7,366 bases of DNA from Candidatus Dormiibacterota bacterium (GCA_955651875.1 CATPAP010000180.1:1-7366); one strand, 5' to 3'; shown: positions 1 through 6,414, counted from the stretch's first letter. Numbers and translations: made by a program. The notes: generated by a model not told the origin, from the sequence alone.

Positions 1-2428
1 CCTCAGTACCGAGCACCAGCTTCGACGACGAGGTGGCGGCGAGCGTCCGGCCGAGGTCGGTGCGCACGAAATCCTCCACGCGCTGCGACAGCATCCACAC
101 GCCCGCCCCGTGCTTGCGGGCCTGGCGGACCAGCTGGCCGAGCACCTCGCCCGCGTCGGGATCCGACGTGACGCGGTGCGCCTCGTCGACGACAACGATC
201 ATCCGGCCGCGCCGTCGCTCGAGTGCATCGAGGATCGCCGTGAGCAGCACCGCGAGAGCCGGGGTCAGATCCGCGCCGTAGGTCATCGCAAAGGACTTGA
301 GGCCGATGGCCACCGGGCGCTGGTCGACTGTGAACGTCGAGGGCCGATCGAAGACCGCGGCCCGCCGCCCCTGTGTGAACCGCCGCAGCCGCGCCGTGAT
401 CACCCGGCAGCGGTCGCGCTCGCGTTCGGTGAGCACACGCGCCATCGCCCGCGCCTCGAGGTGGTGTACCGCATCGCGCATCAGCGCGGGTGGCGCAGCC
501 GCGTCGCGCGCAGCGAAGAACTCGACGAGCTCGCCGTGCAGCCATCCCTGGTCCTCGTCGGGGAGACGGCGGATGGGCCGTCCGTCGCGTACACCGCGGT
601 CATCCCCGGCCATCACGGAGAGCACCGGGAGCACCAGCCCCGCAGCGGCGTCCGGCGACGTCCCGACTGCTACCGCGAGCGGGTTGAGAGCCTCGGCGCC
701 GAGCTCGAGGTACCGGCCTCCCACCGCGTGCATGACCGCTCGGTACTCGGAGTCCGGGTCGATGACAACGGCAGCAACGCCCTCCATGACGTGGCGCACC
801 AGCAGGGTCTTGGCCGCCACCGACTTTCCCGCACCGGAGCTGCCGACCACCACGAGGTTGTGGTTGGGCTGGCTCCAGACCGACAAGTACGCGGGCGTCC
901 CGTTCAGCACGTTGACCCCGAGCAGCGGCGCACCGACATCGGCGAACGGGGTGCCCATGCAGGGGAGCATCCTGGCCGCCACCGAGTCGGAGGTGAGCAC
1001 CAGGCTGCGTGCCAGTGGGGCACAGCCCGGCGCGAATGCGAGTGCGGGAAGGAAGCCGGGCCCGCCCACCTCGGTGGTGCGGAAGCCCTGCGCGGCGAGG
1101 ACGGCGCCGAGACGCTCGGCCGCCTCGAGCGCGCCGTCGCGAACGGCGTGAGCCACCGACACGGTGAGGGCGACGCGACACGGGAGGATGTCACGTTGGG
1201 CGAGGGAAGCGACCACGGCGGTGGTGTCCTGCAGCGCCACCTCCGCCTCGACCGCATCGGCGCCACGTCGCTGCGCATAGCGGAGCATCGAGGAGCGTCT
1301 GTGCAGGTGTTTCTGGGCGACTGCGTTGGCCACGGGAAGGAGGTGCAGGCTGGCGACACCGAACGCATGCGCGCGGGTCATCGCATCCACCACCGCCCCC
1401 ACCTCGATGACGGCCGGCAGCCGCGTGGTTGTCAGGATCACGTGATGCCGCTCGCCGATGTGCAGCACGTCCGTCCCGACCATGGCTCGCGACGCGCCCA
1501 GCGCGGTGTGCGCCAACAGCGCAGCGATGTCGTCGCGGTCGGCGGCGCGCACCGCGACACCGAACCCGGGCGCCATGCGCAGAGCGGACTGCAAGGCGCG
1601 ATCCGCCTCCTCGGGGGTGGCCTCGCGGGCACGCGCTGCCCTCCACGGGGTGGCGCGGTGCGGGACGCCGTCAGCGCCGGCTGAGCCGGGCGCGAGGACC
1701 ACGTAGTGGCGCAAGCCCAGCGTGCTCTCGGCCAGGGTCACCGCCAGCGAGCGCTCGAGCTCGCACAGCGGGGTGCGCGGCCAGCCGGCGACCCGCCGGT
1801 CGAAGGCGTCGCCGACGCGGTCGGCGTCGTGGTGCGTCATGAGCGTGACGAACTGGACCGGGCAGTCGAGGGAACCCACCCAGCTGATCACCGCCCGACA
1901 CCAGTCGAGGTAGCCGTCGCTGGACAGGCTGACGGCCGGTCCGTCGAGGACCAGGACACCGCGATGTCCACCCGGTCTCAGGCTGAGAATGCCCACCGCG
2001 CCTGACGACGTCGCCGGGATCGAGGTGAAGGGACGAAGCCGCCGTGGGGCGTGTCGGCGCGGCGGCGCGGTCCGCTCCCGGCTCACATGAACCGAGCCGC
2101 CGACCAGGCGCATCCGGGCGAACGACGGGCGGCCTCGGCTGATCATCGAGGGGAGCAGCCGCCATGCGTGCTGGTAGGCGATGTGTGTGCCGATCCACAC
2201 GCCCTGCCGCTCGGGCAGGCCGAACGACGCGGCGACGGCCAGCGTGAATCCGGCGCCGGCTGCGCCCCACATCCCGGGAAGGCGGAGCGCGAGCAGCGCG
2301 TACGCCGCCGGGCTCACGCACGCGGCGAGGATGAGTGAGCGCACCGGGAGGACTGCGGGACCGATTGGGAGGCGGAACTGCGCGTCGACGTTGATGGGTA
2401 CGCGGATGGCGCGGGAAGGGCGGCTCAT
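1..2428 (-). CDS. virB4: VirB4-like T4SS ATPase with N-terminal VirB3/PrgI-like membrane domain (3' end cut by window)
   Basis: One frame stays open from the ATG at 2428 through base 1, giving 809 residues with no stop; the C-terminus lies outside the window. VirB4 proteins are hexameric ATPases at the cytoplasmic face of T4SS or conjugation channels that energise pilus assembly and substrate transfer. Visible here: a basic N-terminus with RVPINVD near residues 9-15, two hydrophobic segments (about 31-48 and 54-71), a long middle domain, a Walker A GSSGAGKS at 529-536 preceded by NHNLVVVG, VIDPDSEY shortly after it, and a Walker B VVVDEAH at 745-751 with D748 and E749, followed by the SQRVEDF region. 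The N-terminal pair of helices resembles the VirB3/PrgI component fused to VirB4 in some systems. The start overlaps the stop of the VirB6-like gene (ATGA), implying translational coupling. TraC, TrbE and SCO6880-type proteins are relatives. The ATPase call is firm; the fusion call is moderate. Confidence 0.9.
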   Translation of the reverse strand, partial: MSRPSRAIRVPINVDAQFRLPIGPAVLPVRSLILAACVSPAAYALLALRLPGMWGAAGAGFTLAVAASFGLPERQGVWIGTHIAYQHAWRLLPSMISRGRPSFARMRLVGGSVHVSRERTAPPRRHAPRRLRPFTSIPATSSGAVGILSLRPGGHRGVLVLDGPAVSLSSDGYLDWCRAVISWVGSLDCPVQFVTLMTHHDADRVGDAFDRRVAGWPRTPLCELERSLAVTLAESTLGLRHYVVLAPGSAGADGVPHRATPWRAARAREATPEEADRALQSALRMAPGFGVAVRAADRDDIAALLAHTALGASRAMVGTDVLHIGERHHVILTTTRLPAVIEVGAVVDAMTRAHAFGVASLHLLPVANAVAQKHLHRRSSMLRYAQRRGADAVEAEVALQDTTAVVASLAQRDILPCRVALTVSVAHAVRDGALEAAERLGAVLAAQGFRTTEVGGPGFLPALAFAPGCAPLARSLVLTSDSVAARMLPCMGTPFADVGAPLLGVNVLNGTPAYLSVWSQPNHNLVVVGSSGAGKSVAAKTLLVRHVMEGVAAVVIDPDSEYRAVMHAVGGRYLELGAEALNPLAVAVGTSPDAAAGLVLPVLSVMAGDDRGVRDGRPIRRLPDEDQGWLHGELVEFFAARDAAAPPALMRDAVHHLEARAMARVLTERERDRCRVITARLRRFTQGRRAAVFDRPSTFTVDQRPVAIGLKSFAMTYGADLTPALAVLLTAILDALERRRGRMIVVVDEAHRVTSDPDAGEVLGQLVRQARKHGAGVWMLSQRVEDFVRTDLGRTLAATSSSKLVLGTE

Positions 2429-4063
2429 GCGGTCACTGCGGCGCGGTTGCCGAGGATGGGAGCGAGATCGGGTGGCTGGTTGTGGAGCAGGTTGGCAAGT
2501 GACGATCCCGCCATCGCATCGCCGAGACGCATGTCGGCGGCGAGCGACGTGGTGTAGTCGGCGACCCGTTGCGACATCGGTGGAGCGGCAGGGTCGAGAT
2601 GCCTGGTCGCCTCGACGACCGTCCGCCGCCCCTCCTCGCCGGCAGCGAAGCGTGCCACGGCAACGCCCACGGCGCGGTTGAACGCGGCCTGCATGGCCGG
2701 CTCGCCGAGAACCCGCGCGACCCCGGCGTGACGGGTGAAGTCAGCTGCTCCCGCGGCCTCGATCGCCGCGTCCATCTCGGGACTGGCGTCCGACATCGCC
2801 GCGGCGTGGCCGACGGCGGCGGCGGCGATGGCCAGGCCCGCATGGTTCGCAGAGGCCGCGCCGGCGGCGGGCGCACTGCGGCGGACCGGCCGGCTCAGCG
2901 TTTCGAGCACGCCGCCCGCGCGCGCCTCTCGACCGCCGGCGCGGAGCAGAGCCGACACGTCACCGGCCGCGTTGGGCAGCGCCATGACCGTGGTTGAGAC
3001 CGCGGTCGCCGCACCCGTGATCCCACCATGACTGAAGCCGTGCCAGGCCAGCCCATGCACGGCTTTGCCGGTCATCCAGACCCCGCCGAGCACCGCGAAG
3101 CAGGCGAGGATCGTGCGCACCACGGCCTCGACGGCCCCGCCGGGAGCGACGCCACCCTGGTTGCCGTCAAGGAAGAACAGCGCGACGCCTGCGGTGAGCG
3201 AGCCACAGATGGCGAGCACGATCGGCAACAGCATGGCCGAGGTGAAGAGGTCGCCACCACTGCACGAAACGGTTGCGCGGGTCGTACACCGCGAGCGCGA
3301 CGAACAGTGGCGCGGATGCGACGGCGAACACCAGCTGCACGATGCGCAGCAGGTAGAGCGAGAGGATGTAGACGAACGCCATCGCCACGAGAAGGATCGG
3401 AATGGCGACGAGGAAGTCGCCGATGCCTGCGAGCCCGAAGCCGGTGGCGGCGATGCTGCCCACCACGGCGCCGAGGTCGAGGTTGGCCGTGAACGCCGAC
3501 GCCACCGCCCCACCCGCCGCCTCCGCGATCCGGCCGGATGCGTTGGTGCTCAGGCGGATGACGTTGAGCAGCAACGAGTTGTCCGGCGAGGGGGCGATGA
3601 GCAGCCCGGTCGCCACCACCATGCGGATGACGTTGTCCACGACAATCTGCATGGCGGCGCTGCCCTCGTCGAACATTGCACGCACGACGCGCGCGACGCC
3701 GCAGGTCATGGCGATGAACACGCCCGACACCGCGAATGCGCCGTACAGCCTCGGCCAGCTTTCGGCGAGCGTGACGTTCTCGGGCCTGAGCTCGTCGATC
3801 AGCTTGGGGCAGGCCGGTTGTGACCAGTCCGCGTGGCAGGCATCCCACCCTGGGTCGCCGGCGTGCTGCGGTATGGGCGCGCCCAGCGTGTGGTGGTACA
3901 GCCACCTAAACGGGTTCTGGATGACCTCGAGCGCCTGGGAGACGGCGTCCGATGCACCGCTGACGAAGTTGCACACGCCGTCGGGGATGACGCCGAAGGG
4001 ACCGCACGACGACAGCAGCATGTGCAGGTGGAAATCGGCGGGCAGCACCGGAGTGCTCAGCAC
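2425..4063 (-). CDS. VirB6/TrbL-like polytopic T4SS membrane protein, interrupted by a frameshift near 3253
   Basis: Two overlapping frames form one plausible protein of about 545 residues. The first runs from the GTG at 4063: an extracytoplasmic N-terminus with Cys20, Cys31, Cys76 and Cys85, then hydrophobic helices near 108-128, 142-157, 215-239 and 241-260, ending in YDPRNRFVQWW at residue 270. In that frame the next 28 residues turn arginine/histidine-rich and stop at 3167. The other frame picks up at 3252 with DLFTSAMLLPIVLAICGSLT, two more helices, a glycine-rich stretch and an alanine-rich soluble tail ending at 2425. VirB6/TrbL proteins form the inner-membrane channel of T4SS and have this multi-helix plus cytoplasmic-tail design. 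Adjacency and ATGA overlap with the VirB4-like gene support the role. The GTG start lacks a clear ribosome binding site; in-frame alternatives are GTG at 4048 and ATG at 4021. Either a sequence error or a genuine lesion would explain the split. Family assignment rests on topology and context, not on a diagnostic motif. Confidence 0.75.
3248..3262 (-). other. Frame-change site within the VirB6-like gene
   Basis: On the minus strand the frame reads CAG TGG TGG, then a single C at 3253, then GAC CTC TTC in the downstream frame. One extra base, or two missing bases in a CGN codon (giving QWWRDLFTS), would join the halves. Both frames remain open over 3167-3513, so the exact crossing point is inferred from where protein character changes. 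The site is not a typical homopolymer slippery sequence. Confidence 0.75.
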
Positions 4064-4087
4064 GCGGCAGCTCGTGTGCGACGTATC

Positions 4088-4104
4088 CCGGCAGGCATTG
4101 CCGG
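4088..4104. repeat. Inverted repeat CCGGCA-N5-TGCCGG upstream of the VirB6-like start
   Basis: Perfect 6-base arms with a 5-base loop lie 25 bases upstream of the GTG at 4063. It could be an operator or a leader hairpin, but arms this short are not rare in GC-rich DNA. Confidence 0.35.
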
Positions 4105-4120
4105 CACGCTATGCACCGCG

Positions 4121-4139
4121 TCGCGGACGGATCGCGGAC
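4121..4139. repeat. Direct repeat of TCGCGGAC, 11-base period
   Basis: Two perfect 8-base copies at 4121-4128 and 4132-4139 are spaced about one helical turn apart, as in paired binding sites on one DNA face. The related hexamer CGGACG recurs at 4376, 4387 and 4403 in the same gap. Confidence 0.4.
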
Positions 4140-4154
4140 AGTTGCCTGGCGTGG

Positions 4155-4352
4155 TCAGCCGAGCTCGCGGTCCTTGGCAACGAGACGACGGCGTGAGTGC
4201 TGCGCGGCCAGCCGCTCCAGCGTGGGCGATGCGGTCGCCTGCCCGCAAACCTCGCCGGGTCCGACCTCGATGAGACGAGTGTCGTGCGGGGCACCCGGCG
4301 CGACGGCAGCGAAGCTGCGCAGCCGCAGCTCCCTGACGATGAGCTCGCTCAC
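4155..4352 (-). CDS. Possible small hypothetical protein (65 codons)
   Basis: From a GTG at 4352 this frame encodes a 65-residue soluble-looking protein beginning VSELIVRELRLRSF, with a charged C-terminus (RRRLVAKDRELG). About five in six codons end in G or C, like the neighbouring genes, and the residue pattern alternates hydrophobic and charged residues better than typical antisense shadows here. Against it: no ribosome binding site precedes the GTG, the frame stays open further upstream without a good start, and I recognise no family. If real, it lies 91 bases upstream of the VirB6-like gene on the same strand and could be the first gene of that operon. It could equally be non-coding control DNA. 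Confidence 0.3.
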   Translation of the reverse strand: MSELIVRELRLRSFAAVAPGAPHDTRLIEVGPGEVCGQATASPTLERLAAQHSRRRLVAKDRELG

Positions 4353-4381
4353 GGTGTGATCGTTGAGCGCGGGGCCGGACG

Positions 4382-4415
4382 CGATCCGGACGTCGCACTG
4401 TACGGACGCGGATCG
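4382..4415. repeat. Inverted repeat CGATCCG ... CGGATCG with CGGACG copies
   Basis: Perfect 7-base arms at 4382-4388 and 4409-4415 enclose 20 bases. CGGACGCG is directly repeated at 4376-4383 and 4403-4410, with a further CGGACG at 4387-4392. The nested direct and inverted copies suggest protein binding sites about 85-120 bases upstream of the small membrane gene. Confidence 0.4.
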
Positions 4416-4439
4416 TCCCCGCGGTGTCCCGGCGCCCGG

Positions 4440-4465
4440 GTCACAGTGACGCGCTGAACGCGCTG
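4440..4465. promoter_or_regulatory. Candidate operator: palindrome plus tandem repeat upstream of the small membrane gene
   Basis: A perfect palindrome GTCAC-A-GTGAC (4440-4450) abuts two copies of ACGCGCTG (4449-4456 and 4458-4465, 9-base period). The cluster ends 31 bases before the ATG at 4497, where a repressor could block transcription. No regulator is identified. The small HTH protein encoded at 6330-6061 is one speculative candidate. Confidence 0.4.
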
Positions 4466-4480
4466 TCAGCACACCGACGC

Positions 4481-4488
4481 GGGGGAGG
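4481..4488 (+). promoter_or_regulatory. Strong ribosome binding site for the small membrane gene
   Basis: GGGGGAGG contains a full GGAGG Shine-Dalgarno core ending 8 bases before the ATG at 4497. It is the clearest ribosome binding site in the window and decides both strand and start for this short gene. Confidence 0.8.
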
Positions 4489-4496
4489 ACGCTCTG

Positions 4497-4763
4497 ATGA
4501 CCCTGCTGCTCACTCTTCTCACCCACCTGGTGTCTGACGTGCAGGTCGACCCCAGCCACGACACGCTGCACGTCTGGGACACGATTGCCAGCCCCCTGCT
4601 CACCGCCGGCGAATACCTGATCCCGGCCGGTGTGGCGTTCTCGAGCCTGCACAAGGTGATGCAGCACCAGGAATCGGGCTCCGGCTTCCTCGTCGACATG
4701 CTGGTGAAGGGCGGTGGCGCAGTCCTGGTCATCCAGCTGGTGAAGTCGTTCCTGCACGTGTAG
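4497..4763 (+). CDS. Small hydrophobic membrane protein, possible VirB2/TrbC-like pilin or T4SS accessory
   Basis: This 88-residue protein starts at an ATG with an excellent ribosome binding site. It has a hydrophobic N-terminus (MTLLLTLLTHLV, 1-12) that could be a signal or anchor, a polar stretch (13-30), a hydrophobic segment around 33-50, a polar link KVMQHQES (53-60), and a second glycine-containing hydrophobic segment (62-87). Leader plus two short helices separated by a polar loop is the layout of VirB2/TrbC pilins, and the gene sits beside VirB6- and VirB4-like genes. No clear signal peptidase site (AxA) is visible and I recognise no sequence motif, so the pilin idea is inference. A holin-like or other small membrane protein is the alternative. 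It is the only plus-strand gene, divergent from the transfer operon and convergent with dinB. Confidence 0.75.
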   Translation: MTLLLTLLTHLVSDVQVDPSHDTLHVWDTIASPLLTAGEYLIPAGVAFSSLHKVMQHQESGSGFLVDMLVKGGGAVLVIQLVKSFLHV

Positions 4764-4790
4764 ACAGCAGCCACGCGTGCGCACGGCGGC

Positions 4791-6014
4791 TCAATCGTCG
4801 CCCTCGCCGTCAGCGCGCAGGTCCTCGCCGCGGAAGTCGAGATCGCGAAGCGCGGGCGCGCCCCCGCGTCGCGGCGCCGCCTTGCCGAAGCGTTCGCGGA
4901 GAGCGTCGAGCGTGTGGTCGAGCCGCGTGTCCCGGGGCGCTCCGGCGGCATCAAAGAGGTCGAGCTGGGCCGCGTCCACGATGCCGCTCACGCCCATCCC
5001 GAGCAGCCGCACCGGCTCGCCCGACCAGGCGCCGTCGAAGAGTCGCAGAGCCGCCTCGGCGAGAACGGTGTCGCCGTGCTGCGGAGTCGGCCAGGTGGCC
5101 TGACGGCTGTGTGTGGTGAAGTCCGCGTAGCGCAGCTTGAGGGTGGCTGTCCGTGCTGACCATCCTCCGCGCCGGAGCTGCCGGCCGACGTCGGCGGAAC
5201 ACGCGCGCAGGCGGCGGTGAAGCTCGGATCGCTGGAGCACGTCGGTCACGAACGTCTCCTCGCGCGACACGCTCTTCGGTCGTTCCGGCACGGTCACCGG
5301 GCTGCGGTCGATGCCGCGGGCGCGTTCGCTGAGGCTCGTCGCCGCGTGCTCGCCCAGCCGGCGGCGCAACGCCGCGATCGGATAGGCGGCGAGCGCGCCG
5401 AGAGTGGCCAGCCCAAGCCCCGCGAGCTGGCGCTCCGCGGCAGGTCCGAGCCCGGGGAGGCGGCGCAGCGGCAGGGGCGCGAGGAACGCCGCCTCCTCAC
5501 CGGCCGGAACCACGACCATGCCACGCGGCTTGCGAAGGTCGGAGGCCACCTTGGCGACCAGCTTGGAGGTGGCGACGCCGCAGGACGCGTCGAGGTGGCA
5601 GACATTGGCGATGCGATCGCGCAGCCCCGTTGCCATCTGCTCCGGGGGGCCGAGCCACGCGATGGAGCCGGTGACGTCGAGGTACGCCTCGTCCAGTGAC
5701 ACCGGTTCGACCTGCGGGGTCAGCTGACGCGCGAGCGCGAAGACCTCGGAAGACGCCTTGCGGTAGGCGGTGAAGTCGACCGGCAGGACCACCGCATGCG
5801 GACACAGCCGGCGTGCGCGCCCCAGCGGCATCGCCGAGTGCACTCCGAATTTCCTGGCCTCATATGACGCCGCGCTGACCACGCCGCGCCGCTCATCGTC
5901 GCCTCCGCCACCGACGATGACTGCCCGGCCGCGAAGCTCAGGGCGTCGCAGCTGTTCCACCGACGCGTAGAAGGCGTCGAGGTCGACATGGATCACAGCT
6001 CGCGGCCACTGCAC
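4791..6014 (-). CDS. dinB: DNA polymerase IV (Y-family translesion polymerase)
   Basis: This 407-residue protein is an error-prone Y-family polymerase that copies past damaged bases and extends misaligned primers. The palm begins with HVDLDAFYASVEQ (9-21): D11 is the first metal-binding carboxylate and Y16 sits at the steric-gate position. YEARKFGVHSAMP (51-63) is the usual finger-region signature, and SLDEAYLDVT (106-115) supplies D108 and E109. KLVAKVASDLRKP (151-163) and the helix-hairpin-helix LRRLPGLGP (183-191) follow, then the little-finger domain from VSREETF (249). QLDLFD (350-355) is a clamp-binding motif, followed by an acidic tail. Length is slightly above the usual 350 or so. The start could be the GTG at 6014 or at 5996 (giving VIHVD at once); neither has a clear ribosome binding site. 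It ends 27 bases from the convergent small membrane gene. No recognisable LexA box is present. Confidence 0.96.
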   Translation of the reverse strand: MQWPRAVIHVDLDAFYASVEQLRRPELRGRAVIVGGGGDDERRGVVSAASYEARKFGVHSAMPLGRARRLCPHAVVLPVDFTAYRKASSEVFALARQLTPQVEPVSLDEAYLDVTGSIAWLGPPEQMATGLRDRIANVCHLDASCGVATSKLVAKVASDLRKPRGMVVVPAGEEAAFLAPLPLRRLPGLGPAAERQLAGLGLATLGALAAYPIAALRRRLGEHAATSLSERARGIDRSPVTVPERPKSVSREETFVTDVLQRSELHRRLRACSADVGRQLRRGGWSARTATLKLRYADFTTHSRQATWPTPQHGDTVLAEAALRLFDGAWSGEPVRLLGMGVSGIVDAAQLDLFDAAGAPRDTRLDHTLDALRERFGKAAPRRGGAPALRDLDFRGEDLRADGEGDD

Positions 6015-6028
6015 CGCTCAAGTATCCG

Positions 6029-6042
6029 CCCCCCGCTGGGGG
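6029..6042 (-). promoter_or_regulatory. GC hairpin between the HTH gene and dinB
   Basis: On the minus strand CCCCC-AGC-GGGGG forms a tight all-GC stem with a 3-base loop (6030-6042), plus one more G. It is followed by GCGGATACTT, not a T-run, so it is not a standard terminator. It lies 14 bases upstream of the dinB GTG and could modulate read-through or translation. Confidence 0.35.
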
Positions 6043-6060
6043 TTGACGAAGGCTTCGACG

Positions 6061-6330
6061 TCAGCCGACCGGCGCTGCCTCGATGGCGGCGCCGCTGCCC
6101 CATTCGCGCAGATCCTCGTCGCGCAGGTATCCGGCGGCGATCAGCAGGTCGACGTACGAGACACCGAGGTGCGGTGCAGCCCGGCGCAACACCCACGGCG
6201 GTGGATTCTCCTTGTTCTTGTTGACCGCCTGATAGAAGTAGATCTGGTTGAGGTCACACAGCAGGGCGAGGCGGTGCAAGGAGATGCCGCGCTCACGGCA
6301 TCTCTCCTTGAGATAGTCGCGGAAATCCAC
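6061..6330 (-). CDS. Small XRE-type helix-turn-helix protein
   Basis: This 89-residue protein consists almost wholly of one Cro/C1-type HTH domain, the fold of DNA-binding repressors and regulators. A first helix (MDFRDYLKERCRERG, 1-15) leads to the HTH pair SLHRLALLCDL (17-27) and NQIYFYQAVNKNK (28-40), then NPPPWVLRRAAPHLGVSYVD (42-61) and LLIAAGYL, matching the usual XRE pattern. The recognition helix is unusually aromatic (IYFY). A short acidic tail follows, with no ligand-binding or metal-binding domain. The GTG start at 6330 has a GAGG 10 bases upstream, and a TATACT -10 element lies about 50 bases upstream. dinB follows after 46 bases on the same strand, so the two may share a transcript. 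The target is unknown; self-regulation or dinB control is inference. Confidence 0.85.
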   Translation of the reverse strand: MDFRDYLKERCRERGISLHRLALLCDLNQIYFYQAVNKNKENPPPWVLRRAAPHLGVSYVDLLIAAGYLRDEDLREWGSGAAIEAAPVG

Positions 6331-6378
6331 GAATGCGGTGCCTCGACATGGTGCACGGGACGGAGTGCGGCGCCCCGG

Positions 6379-6384
6379 AGTATA
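6379..6384 (-). promoter_or_regulatory. Candidate -10 element of the HTH-dinB transcript
   Basis: On the minus strand TATACT matches the sigma-70-type -10 consensus at five of six positions, in a locally AT-richer patch. A start about 7 bases on would give a leader of roughly 40 bases before the GTG at 6330. No good -35 hexamer lies 16-18 bases upstream, so an activator or alternative sigma factor is possible. Confidence 0.5.
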
Positions 6385-6414
6385 GACCCGCTCAGTTTTG
6401 CCTCCCGTCGATTG

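Larger units (their letters stand above)
4064..4496. other. Intergenic region between divergent transfer genes, with repeat clusters
   Basis: This 433-base gap separates the minus-strand VirB6-like gene from the plus-strand small membrane gene. It must hold the promoters of both unless the VirB6-like gene is read from further upstream. It contains a short inverted repeat next to the VirB6-like start, tandem TCGCGGAC copies, an inverted repeat CGATCCG/CGGATCG, a GTCAC-A-GTGAC palindrome and tandem ACGCGCTG copies, plus a possible 65-codon ORF (4155-4352). I see no convincing -35/-10 pair. An operator, origin of transfer or partition site would suit this position, but none can be named from sequence alone. 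Confidence 0.5.

Noticed and set aside
110..1684. Long open plus-strand frame of 524 codons
   Set aside because: It lies antisense to the VirB4-like ATPase, whose frame carries Walker A and B motifs. Its product has no recognisable domain and is Arg/His/Gly-rich, typical of antisense frames in GC-rich DNA.
1671..2321. Minus-strand open frame of 216 codons and other minus-strand frames over 600-1646
   Set aside because: These are shifted frames of the VirB4-like gene; they are Arg/Pro-rich without domains and their starts have no support.
3248..3262. Programmed ribosomal frameshift in the VirB6-like gene as the leading explanation
   Set aside because: There is no slippery heptamer, and the CAG TGG TGG C GAC context does not offer the usual re-pairing. 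An error or lesion is simpler; recoding is kept only as a minor alternative.
3065..3823. Plus-strand open frames over the VirB6-like gene
   Set aside because: They are His/Arg/Asp-rich antisense shadows of clear membrane-protein coding sequence.
4155..4784. Minus-strand frame of 209 codons extended over the small membrane gene
   Set aside because: Its upstream part is antisense to 4497-4763, which has a strong ribosome binding site and membrane-protein character. Only the downstream 65 codons are kept as a weak candidate.
4776..4785. Palindrome CGTGCGCACG between the convergent genes as a terminator
   Set aside because: It is a self-complementary decamer with no loop and no T-run on either side, so it does not fit an intrinsic terminator.
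6044..6062. Possible LexA/SOS box upstream of dinB (CGAAG-G-CTTCG)
   Set aside because: It does not match the actinobacterial GAAC-N4-GTTC pattern and overlaps the end of the HTH gene; it is a short chance palindrome at best.
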